Part shown: one piece after another, positions 45,345 to 57,585 of the stretch
Position numbering within the stretch: position 1 is the stretch's first letter
Layout: the number at the start of each line of letters is the position of its first letter
The notes under the pieces: model-generated
What the model saw: the letters and a program-made list of their open reading frames with translations, nothing else
Database searches by the model: none
What the model was told of the DNA's origin: nothing
Source of the DNA: Leucaena leucocephala
Lineage: Eukaryota > Streptophyta > Magnoliopsida > Fabales > Fabaceae
NCBI GenBank assembly: GCA_037074615.1
Contig: CM073549.1
Location: 625,001 to 689,000 of the forward strand
DNA: 64,000 bases
Direction of reading: 5' to 3'
Made by a program: the position numbers and the translations under genes

Positions 45345-48300
45345 TCACCTTCGACGGCGTTTTGTATCCACCTGCACGTACAGGAAAAAACATGAATCTT
45401 AGTAAACCAGTGCTTTCTATCCCTACTATCCTTAATGAGACGCGAGATTCTGAGAATTTGTTGAACAGGTTCCTATCACGCTGGTTTGCCAATTTAAGTT
45501 ATTCACCGGCAGAAAATTTTCAAGCATCATATAGGTTATTAATAATTTGCAAAAATACATATGAAAAGATGTGCATATCATATCAAAATGAGACGACAGA
45601 TTTCAAACTTGAGAAAAAGTAATGATCAACCTAGCATATGAAGAGCTATGAAGAAGCAGTGGGAATATAAATTGATAAAACAAAAGGACAACAGATGAAG
45701 ATATCATGTACTTGCTTTCCAAGCATGTGGAAGTCAATCAGGATTAAGAGCTCGACAGAGACTACCAATTACCGAATAACGCCACCTAAGACTAAGAATA
45801 CCTTTGTATCTGAATGTCTCCCAGCATGAGAATTTGGCAACTTATTTTGATCTTCCGCAGAACAACTTTCACAGAAGAAGTGGTCAAGTCTTTTGGCTTC
45901 CTCCACAGTCATGTCTATACAAGCAGGATGAAACCTGGATCAAAAGTATTTTGCTGAAGACAGCATTTATTCAAAGTCTAATATCAACACCATACTCGCC
46001 TAGCTATGTTGTGCATTCAAAACATCTAAAAAAAATTGTGGAAATGACAACTCTTAACATTCAGATTAACAAACACAAAAATCAGTCCCAAGATCAATCT
46101 TCTCAGTCCATTCACATGGCTTTCCAACAAACCTGAAAAATTGATAACGCCTCTCAAATAAATTCAGAGAACGTAATACTAAAAGAGCAAACTATAAGTT
46201 GCTTTTAAAGCAAAAATGAGCATCTTCTGAAAAGATAGACACTAGTGATGAGTAGACAGATATTGCTAAAGAATGAAATATTTCATCCTAAAAATTAGCA
46301 TTTGAATTCAATTGTGTTGTACTCCTCTAGTCCTTAACATAAGATTTAGTTAACTTTTTTAGAAAGACTAAGGAAGCCAAATAAATCAGTTAATTATGAC
46401 AAAATCTAACTCCTCAAGATTAATTCATATAATATACTCCTTAATTTACCCAAATTAGTCAACTAACTTTCATATTTGTCATAATTAACTAATTTATCTT
46501 CCATAATCTATTAAAAAAAGTCAACTAGGTCTCATATTAAAGACCAGAAGAGCATAATTTTATAATTTAATCAAGATTTTAATAAGTTGGGTTAGCTGAG
46601 TAAGTAGAGGTCATGCCTGCATACAAATGCAGTATATACCTCAATTAATCCCATTATGTAGAACTATATTAAGTTTCGATTTGATAAGAGCACACCATAT
46701 TCCTTTCTCATATTAAGAAAGATTCGGTCTACCCTAAAAGCATTCAGGAGTGCCAAAATATGATTAACACTCAGATCCTCATTATCCTCATTATCAGGTG
46801 TGCCAAAATAAGAGCACACCACATTCTAGATCCTCATTATCCTTAAACAAATGTTTAAAACAAATATTTTGATATCCATTTTGATATATGACCATGAAAT
46901 TGGCAGACGCAGCATATAGCAACAAGGGATCTTAGGCAGGCCTGGGCACCCTTACAGGCAATGCTGAAATAACCAATCCTTACTGTCATTTGTATTCATA
47001 TTTTAAAAGTGAATGGGTGTGCCTCTAATGCATTATATACAAAGCTTTCAGTGATATGAACTTACATATAAATTATAAATTCAAATAACCAATCCAGTAA
47101 ATTTTCTAAAGATTTTTGTTGGTTTTATTTTGAAGTAAAAAAAAATGTGTTGAATAACCAAAACAAGGAAAGAATTAAACTGAGAGAGAAATACCAGATC
47201 AGGAAAAGAGATGCCATGCCAAAGTAGAAATATAATGAATTCATAAATCGAGAATAGCCTTCATCGCAGTTTTATTTATTCAATGTGTAGATCTACACCA
47301 TTTATATTTCACTTCAGTATATTCATTGCACCAAACATGTCTGTGTACTTAAAGCTTACTTAGACAACCCGTTCTCCTCATATGCAACTTGAAGATAAGA
47401 GGTGAAACGGGAGGCTGATGATTTATTAAAATATATACAGAAGATGCAAAGGATCATCAGAACTAAGCCATAATACCATCAGGAAATCAAACCAACATAA
47501 ACATGGAACCTAAACAAAGCAATAACACGGTAAAATAATGGGATAGAGCTAGTATCACGGTACAAATCTAACTTACCAATCACTACAGCCCTCACACTGA
47601 ACCATTAGGTCATCGGGGTTGTAGGGCATCTCACATTTGCAATACCTGCAATGAAAATATAAAAAATGAACACCGCATTCTAAAACTCCTTGATTCTAAG
47701 ATGATGGTGCCACTTTCAATGCTCCAATCAAAGAAGCAAATACAAGTTACAAGACTAGTAGTAAGAAATAAACATCACTACTGACTTGAGCAGGCATGTG
47801 ACCACACAAGTAACATTGTGTGACCAATTTATGTTCCAGAACTCGATCACTAGTAAACGTGATTGATAGGTACATGCAGAAACTAAATTAACGCTGCTCA
47901 AACAGATAGATAGCGAACATCAAACAAAACATTGTAGTAGCTTCCTAATCATCAAATGAACAGAGAATTTATAAGGACAAAACAGAAACATCAACTTAAT
48001 ATTTCGCATTCAGCATAGCAGAAGCTACCATACACAGACTTTATCTAATTATAACAACATCGTAGTCCGATATCACGCGCACAAAAGTGTAATGAATTAA
48101 CATACACGGCAACTCTATCTGGATTGAATGCTCCGGTGGCGGAATTATATTCGAAACGGCAGAAGAAATCGTCATTTCCGACAGCATCAAGCTTCGTGTA
48201 GCCCTTAAAACTGTGAACCGTACACTTGCCTTCGATCGTGTCGGCGCTCTGAACGTCAAAGTGATCAGAGAGGAAAACCTCTTTAGAACCGTGGAACTGT

Positions 48301-48662
48301 CGACGGCCACCGATAGACTCCTCCGGCCGATAGTACCAACGGACCTGAACCTTAACGTTCGCGCCTCGAGAGTCGGCCTCGATCCGCTCGATCCTAGCCA
48401 CGTAGGAAGGTTTCGACGGCTCGGAGGGCCGCATAAGAACGCAGTCGCCAGCTGAGAATAGTGTAAAGAGAGCATATTAGCAGTGAATGCAAGAAATGGA
48501 GGAGGGAAAAAACGATCAAAAAAATAAATTTTCCCAATAAAATGGGAAGAGGAAGAAAGAAGCTCAAAAAAGGAAGAGAAAGTATATACCTCTAACGGTT
48601 TTGCTTATGTGTTTGACTGTGTATGACTCTAGGGTTCGTCTGGGAGCCTTCGGTTTAGCCAT
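45345..48662 (-). CDS. SHL: BAH-PHD chromatin reader, SHORT LIFE (SHL)/EBS family
   Basis: Five exons on the minus strand, 48590-48662, 48106-48451, 47577-47645, 45802-45934 and 45345-45371, give 215 residues. A BAH domain spans about residues 24-138 ([11 protein letters not shown]...[17 protein letters not shown]). A PHD finger follows with the full C4HC3 set: C142, C144, C157, C160, H165, C168, C184, C187. The tail ends in the basic VDTKRRRR, a likely nuclear signal, encoded by a 27-base last exon. In Arabidopsis, SHL and EBS read H3K27me3 with the BAH domain and H3K4me3 with the PHD finger and delay flowering. The residues [21 protein letters not shown] and WFHPAC resemble SHL more than EBS, although the C terminus is mixed. 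Intron 3 is 1.6 kb long and hosts a Stowaway-like MITE. The exon 5 assignment rests on frame, acceptor and the basic tail. Confidence 0.9.
46322..46552. mobile_element. Stowaway-like MITE in SHL intron 3
   Basis: The ends CTCCTCTAGTCCTTAACATA and, read inward from the right, CTCTTCTGGTCTTTAATATG are inverted repeats that continue for about 40 bases with scattered mismatches. TA lies at 46320-46321 on the left and at 46555-46556 on the right, with two extra bases before the latter. It is older than the copy in the PAP intron. Confidence 0.7.
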
Positions 48663-49566
48663 GGAGGAGCACTACGACGGGGAGATGGAAGACGAAAAAG
48701 AGAAAAAAAAATAATTTTTTCCTTTTAAAAATTTTAATTAATAATTAGCAAATAGCAAATTTGCAGTTTCTTTCTTTTTAAAACTTTGGTGCTTCGCGGA
48801 CTTAATCAACTTTTACATCCAAGTTTGTTATCAACGATGGTTCTCCTTGACTTGCAAGTATGGGTAGGGTGAACGGTGATGATGAAGGTTAGGGTAGTTC
48901 CGTTATTATCTGAAAGTATGGGGTTTTTTTACGCACGATAGATTGAATGGATGAGAATTCACGACCGCGTCAATGTTTGGATTGTGGAATCGGTTATTAC
49001 TACGTCACGCTCTCATTTACGCAAATCAGGAGCGTCGAAGTTTCTAGTAAGTTCAGGCAATTCTCAATGCGTTATAACACTTGACAAAGAATTGAAAAAT
49101 GATTCACATGAAAATAGCTAACACGTAACCTTCAAGATAAAATCGCAAAATTAAACGACTATTGATTTGATTTATGGACTAAAGGTATTTGCATTCTTTA
49201 GTCAAGAAGGGTTATTCTTGGATGCTATGATAAATGCAATTTACTCAAAAACGCACGAGTAAATTACTGTGTTTGGTTTCATGTTCTGGTACCACAAACA
49301 CATGGTTTTGATGGATGCAGATGTTTGCCACAACTGTTAATCGCTGCATGAATGAAGAGTTTGGTATCAATTTCTCAATTTATCCTGTCAAACTAAATAA
49401 ATGTAAATGTTCAAGAACAGACACAGCAAAACAACCCCAAAATTGTGCTTTCTTTAATACCTTAAGAAATAATCTCAAAAATTACGGAAAGGTAGTAAAA
49501 ACCTAGCAGTGACAAAATTCTTAGCATGGTACAGAAGCCAGTGTCCTATAGCTTGCCAAATACTAT
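48663..49566. other. Intergenic region, RBM28-like 3' flank and SHL promoter
   Basis: Both flanking genes are on the minus strand, so this holds the RBM28-like 3' UTR on the right and the SHL upstream region on the left. No further gene or repeat is seen. Confidence 0.55.
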
Positions 49567-52500
49567 TTATGGTTCAAACCATTTTCTTAACTGTTTGGAA
49601 GGTTTTTTCCCTCCATCATTCCCTTGTGAACCCTGTTGTGAGAACTTCGATTTATATTGCTGTATAAGCATGTCAAGCTTATCTACCACGTCCTTCCCTA
49701 CAGGCTCTTTATTCTTTTTTGATCGTTTCCTCGGTACATTTTCCGCAGCTTCTGCTTGATTCTGCGTCCTCCTCTTCTTCAGTCCATGATCTACTTTTTT
49801 ACCCTTGTTTGCTTTGTGGGAGTCAATAACAGTGTCTGACGTCCTACCACCATGATTCTGGTCATCTTGGTAATTATTCGGCTTCATGGACAAGGTTTCT
49901 GAATTTTCTTTATGTGACGAAGACCCTTCTGCCTTTTTACTTTTATGGTTGCCTTTTTTCAGCCTTTTGGCATTGCGTGCTACCACAGCATTTTTATTTG
50001 GCAATATACTTGCTGATATGTCTTCTTTATCGAGTACTGACTCCTTCACTGACTTGTCACGATCCTGTAATTTTCGTTTTCTATCCTTTCCATTTGTACG
50101 GAAACCTGGAACATGGGATTCCTCATTTTCCTCGACGTTACTGTCACCATGAGCAGCAGCCTGCTGATGAAACTGTAGCTTTGCTTTCCGAAGTTTAAGT
50201 GTTTGAACATTATCAACAGCAAACTCCACAATTGGCCGGTGATCAGGACCAAAAGTTTCTTAAAAGTCAACCAAGAAATCATTAGATTAAACCGGAAATA
50301 AAACATAATGTAGTCCCACCCTACGGCTATCAGCAAAAGAATTTACCTGGATTATTATTGAGAACTCTTAGAGCCACAAGGGCATGTTGATGCTCTGAAA
50401 ATTCAACAAAGGCAACTCCACGTGAATGATGTTTTGTAACAACCTTTCCTTTCTTCACATCCTTCATGAACTTTATCTGCATAGTAAACATTGCCCAATA
50501 AATGATGATGATCCTTGACATTTTTATGAGACAACATAGAATGCTTTCAAGTCATAACCTATGTAACCAACCTGCCGTATTTGAGGCTTTTGCTTGGTTG
50601 CTCTAGAGGTAACTGCATCAATGCAAAGCTTCTTGAGCTCTTTTTCAGTCATCGAATTTCGTAAGTTGTAAATAACAAGTCTAGTTCTTGAAACATGAAA
50701 ATTTGGCGATTGTAGCTTTGTTGCCTTTTTTCTTTCCAACCTACAGGCCAGAGGAATTGCGATAATCAACTGATGCTCCTGACAGCGTCTTTAGAGTAGC
50801 AACCACAAAGAAGATCAAAGGCATAAAAGAACAATTAAGGAAAAAAAGCATAGCATGTAAAGAATTATCTTTGTTTTCTAAATAATTGTATTGTCACTTA
50901 AATTCCAATCCAACTAAAAACTCACTCCTGGCGTTTTAACATATCACTGGCTGAAACCCCTTCAGCAGCTGGAGTTCCTTCAAGAATGAGTCCTTCCTAT
51001 TACCATTTGGCAGAAGACAAAAGTTAGCCCCATTTGCATATCAGTTTCACAACTAGCCATGCAAGAAGGAATAAAGAAGACAAACCTTTGCCAGGTTAAG
51101 ATTGCGGTGATCATGGTTGTCATTTTTGGCCTTCATTAGTTCCTTGTCATGAGCCGACTTCTTATCTAAAGCCCTCAAAACTTTTAATGGCCTACCTTTG
51201 AGAAGAATACCCAAGCCAGAAGCAGCACTAGCAGTTGAAACTGCAGCATCAGCTGCATCTGCAGTTTTAAACTTGAGAAAACCAGTTCCTCTTGGCCGTC
51301 TGCATTGAGCAATAGCAAGGCATGAATAAATAATAAAAACCAGAAAACATGAGAAGAATATGATTCAGGACATACTTGGTCACCTGGTGGAGGACTGGTT
51401 TAAAGTAGTCCACTTCCCCAAATCCAGAGAATCGTTGTTTCACTTCTTCATTATCACAGTCAAAGGGAAGATTACTTATAAAAACTGTTCCCTGCAAATC
51501 TTCTTCTGTTTGCTTAAGATTAGATATCTTGCTTTTGTCCAAGATTTCAGGCTCAGAAACATCTGTAACCTTTTCCTCATTAACATTTTCATTGGATTTT
51601 GGTTCCTTGTTTTTCTTGGACAACATAGAATCATCATTTGCGGATGTTCCTTTGGTGGAGGATGTGATTAGGTTCTTAAGAACCTTTTTGGCAATCTCTG
51701 CCTCCTTATCAAAGTTAACTTCAGATGGTACATCTTCTTCATGTGAGAAGCTAGAGTCATCTCGATCAGTAACATCTTCTTGATGGGCCTGTTTGCCCGT
51801 CTCCTCAACATCATCCTCTGAATTGTCCTCTGAACTACTACCATCTTCATCTGTCACCTTGTGTTGTCCTGAGGAAACCATAAGAGATTATTTACGCAAA
51901 TAGCTATGCACAGAGTAAACAAGAATGGCATCTGGCATTTCATCCTTTGTTTTATATAATAAGAAACTGTAAGAAAGAGGCGAAAGTACAAGGTGTTGAG
52001 GATAAGAACTCCTCAAATCAGAAAAAGAAACAATAGAAAAACATAACAGGACAAAAATAGGGGGGAAAAATAAAACTTGCTTAGAGTAATATGGCTGATG
52101 GTAGTAAAAGTTAAATAGTTGCATCAAAATATCAAAACTCACCATTTTCTAAAGCAAGCATAGCACTTGCATCACTGCTATATATCTTCTTTGGAACAGC
52201 CCAATCAACAGCTATAAGCCGTTTACCAAACTTTGATCCATTAAGCTTCTGAATAGCCTGCAAAAAAGGGGAAGCTTTAATCACGTCATTTAATGAAAAA
52301 AACAACACTCTAGAACACAGCCTTGACCAAAATTCATACATTTTCTGCATCTTGCTTGCAAGTGAATTTCACAAATGCGAAACCCTTGGACAATCTGCAA
52401 AAAGGAAGCGAAAAGGCAGCATAAGAAAATATAACATAATATTACATTGAAACAATTGAATTCAGAAAATCAGAATATACCCTGTATCAGACTTGCGTGG

Positions 52501-55500
52501 AATAAATACGTCCCACACAAAACCAGCAGATAAAAACATTTCTTTTACTTCATTTTCCTTGGCCTGCACCAATGTTTAGTCAACTGGTCAGAAGTCATGA
52601 TCTCCAGTCTAGAAAAAGGGGGAAAAGTTTATCAAGTTCTGTAATCCTAAGCATCAAACCTTGAATGGAAGATTTCTAACAATAAGCTTCCATTTTTGTG
52701 TCTTGGAGCCCTGTCCAAGGATAACAGAAAACTTCTTAGAAACTAATAATAGTTGATACACATGTTCTGTAAAGAGGGAAAACTACATATGAGCTGATTG
52801 AGGACAAAATATATATAAAAAAAGAAGCTAGATAACAAAGCCTAACACACTTAAGTCCAATAAAAGGTTGGAATGACCAAAAACCAAAGTGCAAATTATG
52901 GTCACCAGATAGCGTGATTCAGCTTAGTTGACAGTGAGCTGGTCCACATTTCAAAAAACAGATTTACTCATCTCAGATTACACAATGGGGGTGGAACTTA
53001 TGCCTCAGATGTTACATTTTAAGTGCTTAAAATGTGGCTTAGACTAAGCTGAGGCTTTACTCATCTCAAATAAGCACTTAGTTGAAGGTGCAGCACTCCA
53101 CATTTCAAAAAACATATGCTCTTTGGCACTTAAAACCTTGTGCATAACACATAAGCATTGTGTAACTTCAACATATTAAGCCAATGGTTACTGCTACCAG
53201 AAACTAATCAATAGCTGCTACAACCAAACTTTTAGATGTGCATTTATTGAATAAAACTAAGAGAATATAAAATAGGTTTTCTAGCTAAACTTTTAGCAGA
53301 TGTGCATGTACTTTACCTCTCCACCCAATTGACGTGCCCAAACAGTTCCTCCTCCAATTTCTTTCTGATGCAGCAGCGCAACAGAAGCTCGTGCTGATTT
53401 CACACTTGTGTAAAGTACAGTTGAAGCATCCAATTTACATCCATCTTGAAAGAGACCTGGAAGAATGTTATAGTTAACTAATACTCAGACGGTATAGGTG
53501 AGAACATTCAATCTTAAAACCATCTCTTTGGCAATTTCAATGAATATTAAACTTAAAAATGGTTGCATAGACATAAAACTAAAGTACCCGAGTCCAAAAA
53601 GGTAAAATTTATAGTTACCATGCTGTTCAAATTCTTCCCTAGGAAGGGGGTACTTTATAGAACACACACTGCCACTCTCCCTTGCTCGGCTGTGAACAAC
53701 TTCAGCCATATCCGAATTGATAAGACCACCAAATATGACAGTTCTAGCAACCCTGCCGAAGTTAAAATGAAAATTATATAAGAAGGAACATAACTTTCAC
53801 GAATGAAATATCATTTTGCTAAAAAAAGGACTCCCAAAATCAGGACTCTGTATAAGAATCCTCTTATTTAATTATAATCACAAACATGAAACATTCTTCT
53901 ACCAAATAAAAAATTTGATGGAATTACAAAGGAGTGAATAGTAAGTACCTCTGTTTTTCAGAACAACCTCCCTCATCTGCTATATCACTACAAAGAACTG
54001 CTTTTTTCACTTCACTAGGCTTCCTTGAATGGTTTTCATTATTTACAACTGAAAATTCCAAAAGAAAAAAAATGGATATATAAGATGGGTAACTAAATAA
54101 ATACACAACTAACAAAAATGTGCAGGAGCATGTTATCAACCTTTTTCCTTAATAACTGAAGAAGGCTTCTCCACGCCAGAAAATCCACCATCATTGTCAT
54201 CATTTTTCGACTTTGGGATATCATCTGCATTCTCCACTATAGCATGATCAAAGTCAGAATCAGAAAAGAAGACAAAAGACAAAAAAGAATATTGACAACA
54301 TTCACTCATTTGCACATCTTCCATGAAGTATGTATGAGTGTGTCTATAAGCATTGCAGCATGCTGAACTAGATTTAATGTAGCAATAACCTTGATTTGAC
54401 TTTGACTGTCGTGCTTCACGGGGAGGACGAGGCGTCGCATGCTTTACTGCAATTTTCCGGCCTCCAATGGATGAACCATTCTTCAACTCAATTGCACGGT
54501 TAGCATCTTCCTCAACAGCACTGATGATAGCAGCAATTAATGAGAGAGCAACATCACAAATTATGATTAAAAAGAAAAAAAGCAAAAGAACAAAAAGAGT
54601 CAACTCTTCATTTCAATAGCCAGATAAGTTAGGGGTCAGTTCCCTGCAATGAAACATCAGTCACAAAGCACAGCAGCTGTCATATCTAGAATAAAGTTCT
54701 AAGAAAATCCTATATATATATATATTATATGTCCTATATAGGTCTCAAGATCATGGAGGTTTAATGGTATTAGTTCACTGTCATGATTCATGTTTGTCAG
54801 ATAAATGTTCAAACTTAATATAAGCCCCAGTCTGATTAATCAATGGCAGAGGCATAACCGATAAAATGAATCATAAGAAGAACTATATAAATATAACATA
54901 AGCTCCAAGTCATAAATTCAAAATCTGGTAAACATGAAGGCTAGAGATTTATCGCAGAGCGCCAAAACCAAGACAAATATCCAACGGAAGAGGGGGGAAA
55001 GGAAAGGTCAGTCTAAACAAAATAAGAAAGGAAGAGGAGCACGAAAATATACGAACATTTCTCAAGGAAGAAGAAGAAGAAGAAGGATGAAAATATACCA
55101 AAGCTTCTCAGGGAAGAATAAACTTACAATTGAACATAACCAAAACCACGATGCTGAGATGACCCTGTCATAGTTAAACAAAGGCAAACATATCAGAAAT
55201 TTATGAAAAAGATAAACAAAATTAAACATTTTAGCTCAACTTTAGCTGGTAGTGATACAAATTACAGTATTATACGCATGTAGGTTTATTCTACATCTCA
55301 TCTGATATCTATATAAGTAAATACATTGTTTGATGCAATTTCGTGCCTTTATTATACTTATAATTTATGATTATGATGAGAACAATAATTCCTTAATGTT
55401 AAGTGGAAGCACGTTAAAAACGTACTTATAAGTATATTGATAATGTAACTGTCCGAGAATTTCCAGCACAGTAGCACCTCAATACTGGCGTACAAAATAG

Positions 55501-56139
55501 ATGGTAACATGTTTCACCAAATAAAATACACGTATATAAGTCACAGTTCCACGGTTCACGTAATGCAGCATGGTTTTCTAACCGTCGATTAGTAAATTCC
55601 AATGGGCGCTAAAAACTTTAAACCAGAAAAAGCCTCCAAACCCTGTTCGACAGGAGGAAAGTGGAAACACGGCCACTCTCTCCTACCAAGTTTATCGTTT
55701 GATAGTCATGAACAAGAGTTTAATAAATTTGCTCAAGCAAGTGAAGAACTGAAAGAGTTCCAACTCCTACTCGCACTAAGCAAAACATTTTGTGCAAACA
55801 GTATAATTAAAATAACCACACGCCTGAAACACCATAACCCAGATAACATGTCACTGAAGAGGAGTAATCATTTTTCCCTACCCTTCTGCATGACCATGAA
55901 GCAACGCCTGATTGGTCCAACTTCGCTAAACGTCTCCTCCAGCTGATATTTTACACAGAAATATACATGTAAGCAGATAAATTCTCATCGAACTCAACGG
56001 TTCAGAGTTTCAGACGAACAAGGGACTATTGAAAGGCATGTACCTGAGAATTGGTGAATGAGTAGGGAAAGTTCGAGACAAACAAAGTCGAGGGGCAATG
56101 CTCTTTCCCTCCACTTTCCTTCACTTTATTCTTCCCCAT
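49567..56139 (-). CDS. RBM28: RBM28/Nop4-like nucleolar RNA-binding protein with four RRMs
   Basis: Eighteen exons on the minus strand join in frame to 955 residues: 56044-56139, 55882-55942, 55128-55164, 54390-54520, 54141-54236, 53949-54048, 53619-53752, 53317-53456, 52660-52710, 52481-52563, 52340-52394, 52143-52257, 51376-51868, 51086-51299, 50926-50996, 50572-50740, 50347-50476, 49567-50258. RRM1 lies near residues 17-93 ([19 protein letters not shown]), RRM2 near 272-352 ([17 protein letters not shown]), RRM3 near 495-590 ([17 protein letters not shown]) and RRM4 near 645-745 ([14 protein letters not shown]). An acidic serine-rich linker separates RRM2 and RRM3. The last 200 residues are lysine-rich ([17 protein letters not shown]), as in nucleolar proteins. 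Yeast Nop4 and human RBM28 act in 60S ribosomal subunit assembly, and that role is inferred here. Confidence 0.92.
55066..55085. repeat. (GAA)n microsatellite in an RBM28-like intron
   Basis: About six GAA units on + within intron 3 of the RBM28-like gene, close to exon 3 (55128-55164). It gives a polypyrimidine run on the transcribed strand. Confidence 0.8.
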
Positions 56140-56459
56140 GTTCGAACACAAGGAAAACGCTTGACAAGCAAAATTTTAAGATGTACACTGTAGGGTGATT
56201 AAATGCAATATCGTATTCAGGTCAGAAGAACAGAAAATCATTACAAGGAGACAACCGCCCGCTATAGGAGAATCCAATCGAGCAAGCGCTGTGAGCAAAG
56301 GCGGCCCGAAAATAAAAAGGGTTGGAACTTCAGCAAGCGAGAAGAGTGTCCGATTCGGGTTGGCGGGTTGCCTAGTTGCTGCGACGGGTAAGGGGTCTGG
56401 TATGACCGTATGAGCAATTTTCCCTACATTAAATTTGTCAGGATTAAATATTTTACTTA

Positions 56460-57132
56460 GGCATTGTTTGGTTCAACTTAGGGGAGGGTAAGTTGAGTTA
56501 ATGTAAGGGAGGGTAGGTAAGGGTAAGGGAGGTTATGGGGGTAAAGGTAGGGGAGGAGAGGTGATGCTTTTTGTTTGGTTCGGGAGGGGAGGGTAGGGGA
56601 GTTAATTAAAAGTTGATAAATATGCCATTACCTATTTATTTAAATTTATTTATAATATTTATATTAAAATTATTATTTTTTAATTTATAAATCTCAAATT
56701 TTTTTATCTCATTTATATATAATGATAAAATTAAAAAAATAAAAAATATGATAAAATTTTAATGTTGTCTCTTATTAATTAATAATTATTATATATATTA
56801 ATATAATATATAAATTAATAAAATGCTTGAGCAATCAAAGTAAAAATGTCAAAAAAAAGAAAAAGAGAGAAAATTGATGCTTGATGTGTGAGGAGAGGAG
56901 GAGGGTATAATTGGAATATTAAAATATTACAAAGGGTAATTTTGTCAAATTTACATAAAAAATTTCTCTCCCCTCCAAAAACCTCCACTTTTGGAGGGGA
57001 GGTGGAGGAGGGGAGGTGAGCACATAAGGACAAAAAATTTCACCTCCCCTCCCCTCCATTTTTCCCAACCAAACACACTTATATCTTCCCTACCCTACCC
57101 TCCCCTTCAAAACCCCCCAACCAAACAAAGCC
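56460..57132. mobile_element. Harbinger-like MITE, well-preserved copy
   Basis: The 673-bp element is flanked by TTA on both sides (56457-56459 and 57133-57135). The left end is GGCATTGTTTGGTT and the right end, read inward, is GGCTTTGTTTGGTT. Subterminal G-rich and C-rich runs are mirrored, and a second GTTTGGTT pair lies further in (near 56573 and 57067). The core is AT-rich with no transposase. It is homologous to the element at 32982-33620. Confidence 0.85.
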
Positions 57133-57441
57133 TTAACCAAACCAACTCTTTAAATAGAGGAAAAAAGCCTATATTATAAAAAAAAATATCCCTAGACTTA
57201 GGTTAATGTATAAACAACCCATTCATCTTTAAAACTTATAACAAATGATCCCGTAATCTTTTTGTTTTTTTGATACAATCCCGTTAAGTTTATGCAATAA
57301 TTCATACATGACAAGTTATCAACCAATCCACAACTAAGGTTTATTTATATTTTTGACCAAATTAACGATTTAATTATTCTTCCTTAACTTCAATAGGATA
57401 GTTTTTCTCTTTAATTGCCCACTCGGTTCAACGGAACTTTG

Positions 57442-57585
57442 TCCCGATTATATCCGAATTTGACTCGCGTCGCGCACCTGGCTATGGTGGTGAGTCTCCC
57501 AATTAGAATTTTTTACATACGCTAAAATTCAAACTCAATACCTCGTTTAAGTGATATCAAATTATTTATTATTTGGATTAACTCT
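57442..57585 (-). mobile_element. Probable SINE-type repeat, copy B
   Basis: Matches 17797-17936 along its whole length, with the same GC-rich CTCGCGTCGCGCACCTG core. No A-tail remains next to this copy. Both copies lie about 150-310 bases right of a GTTTGG-type MITE, possibly by chance. Confidence 0.55.

Noticed and set aside
45254..45622. Open frame of 122 codons on +
   Set aside because: It runs antisense to the SHL 3' end and has no family resemblance. The minus strand explains the sequence better.
45804..46136. Open frame of 110 codons on +
   Set aside because: It is the antisense shadow of SHL exon 4, which encodes the second half of the PHD finger.
46589..46650. A-box-like TAGCTGAGTAAG followed by a small hairpin, suggesting a tRNA
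   Set aside because: No B box at the right distance and no cloverleaf. It lies inside an intron just after a MITE.
55602..55946. Open frame of 114 codons on + near the RBM28-like 5' end
   Set aside because: It is antisense to RBM28-like exon 2 and intron 2, with no family resemblance.
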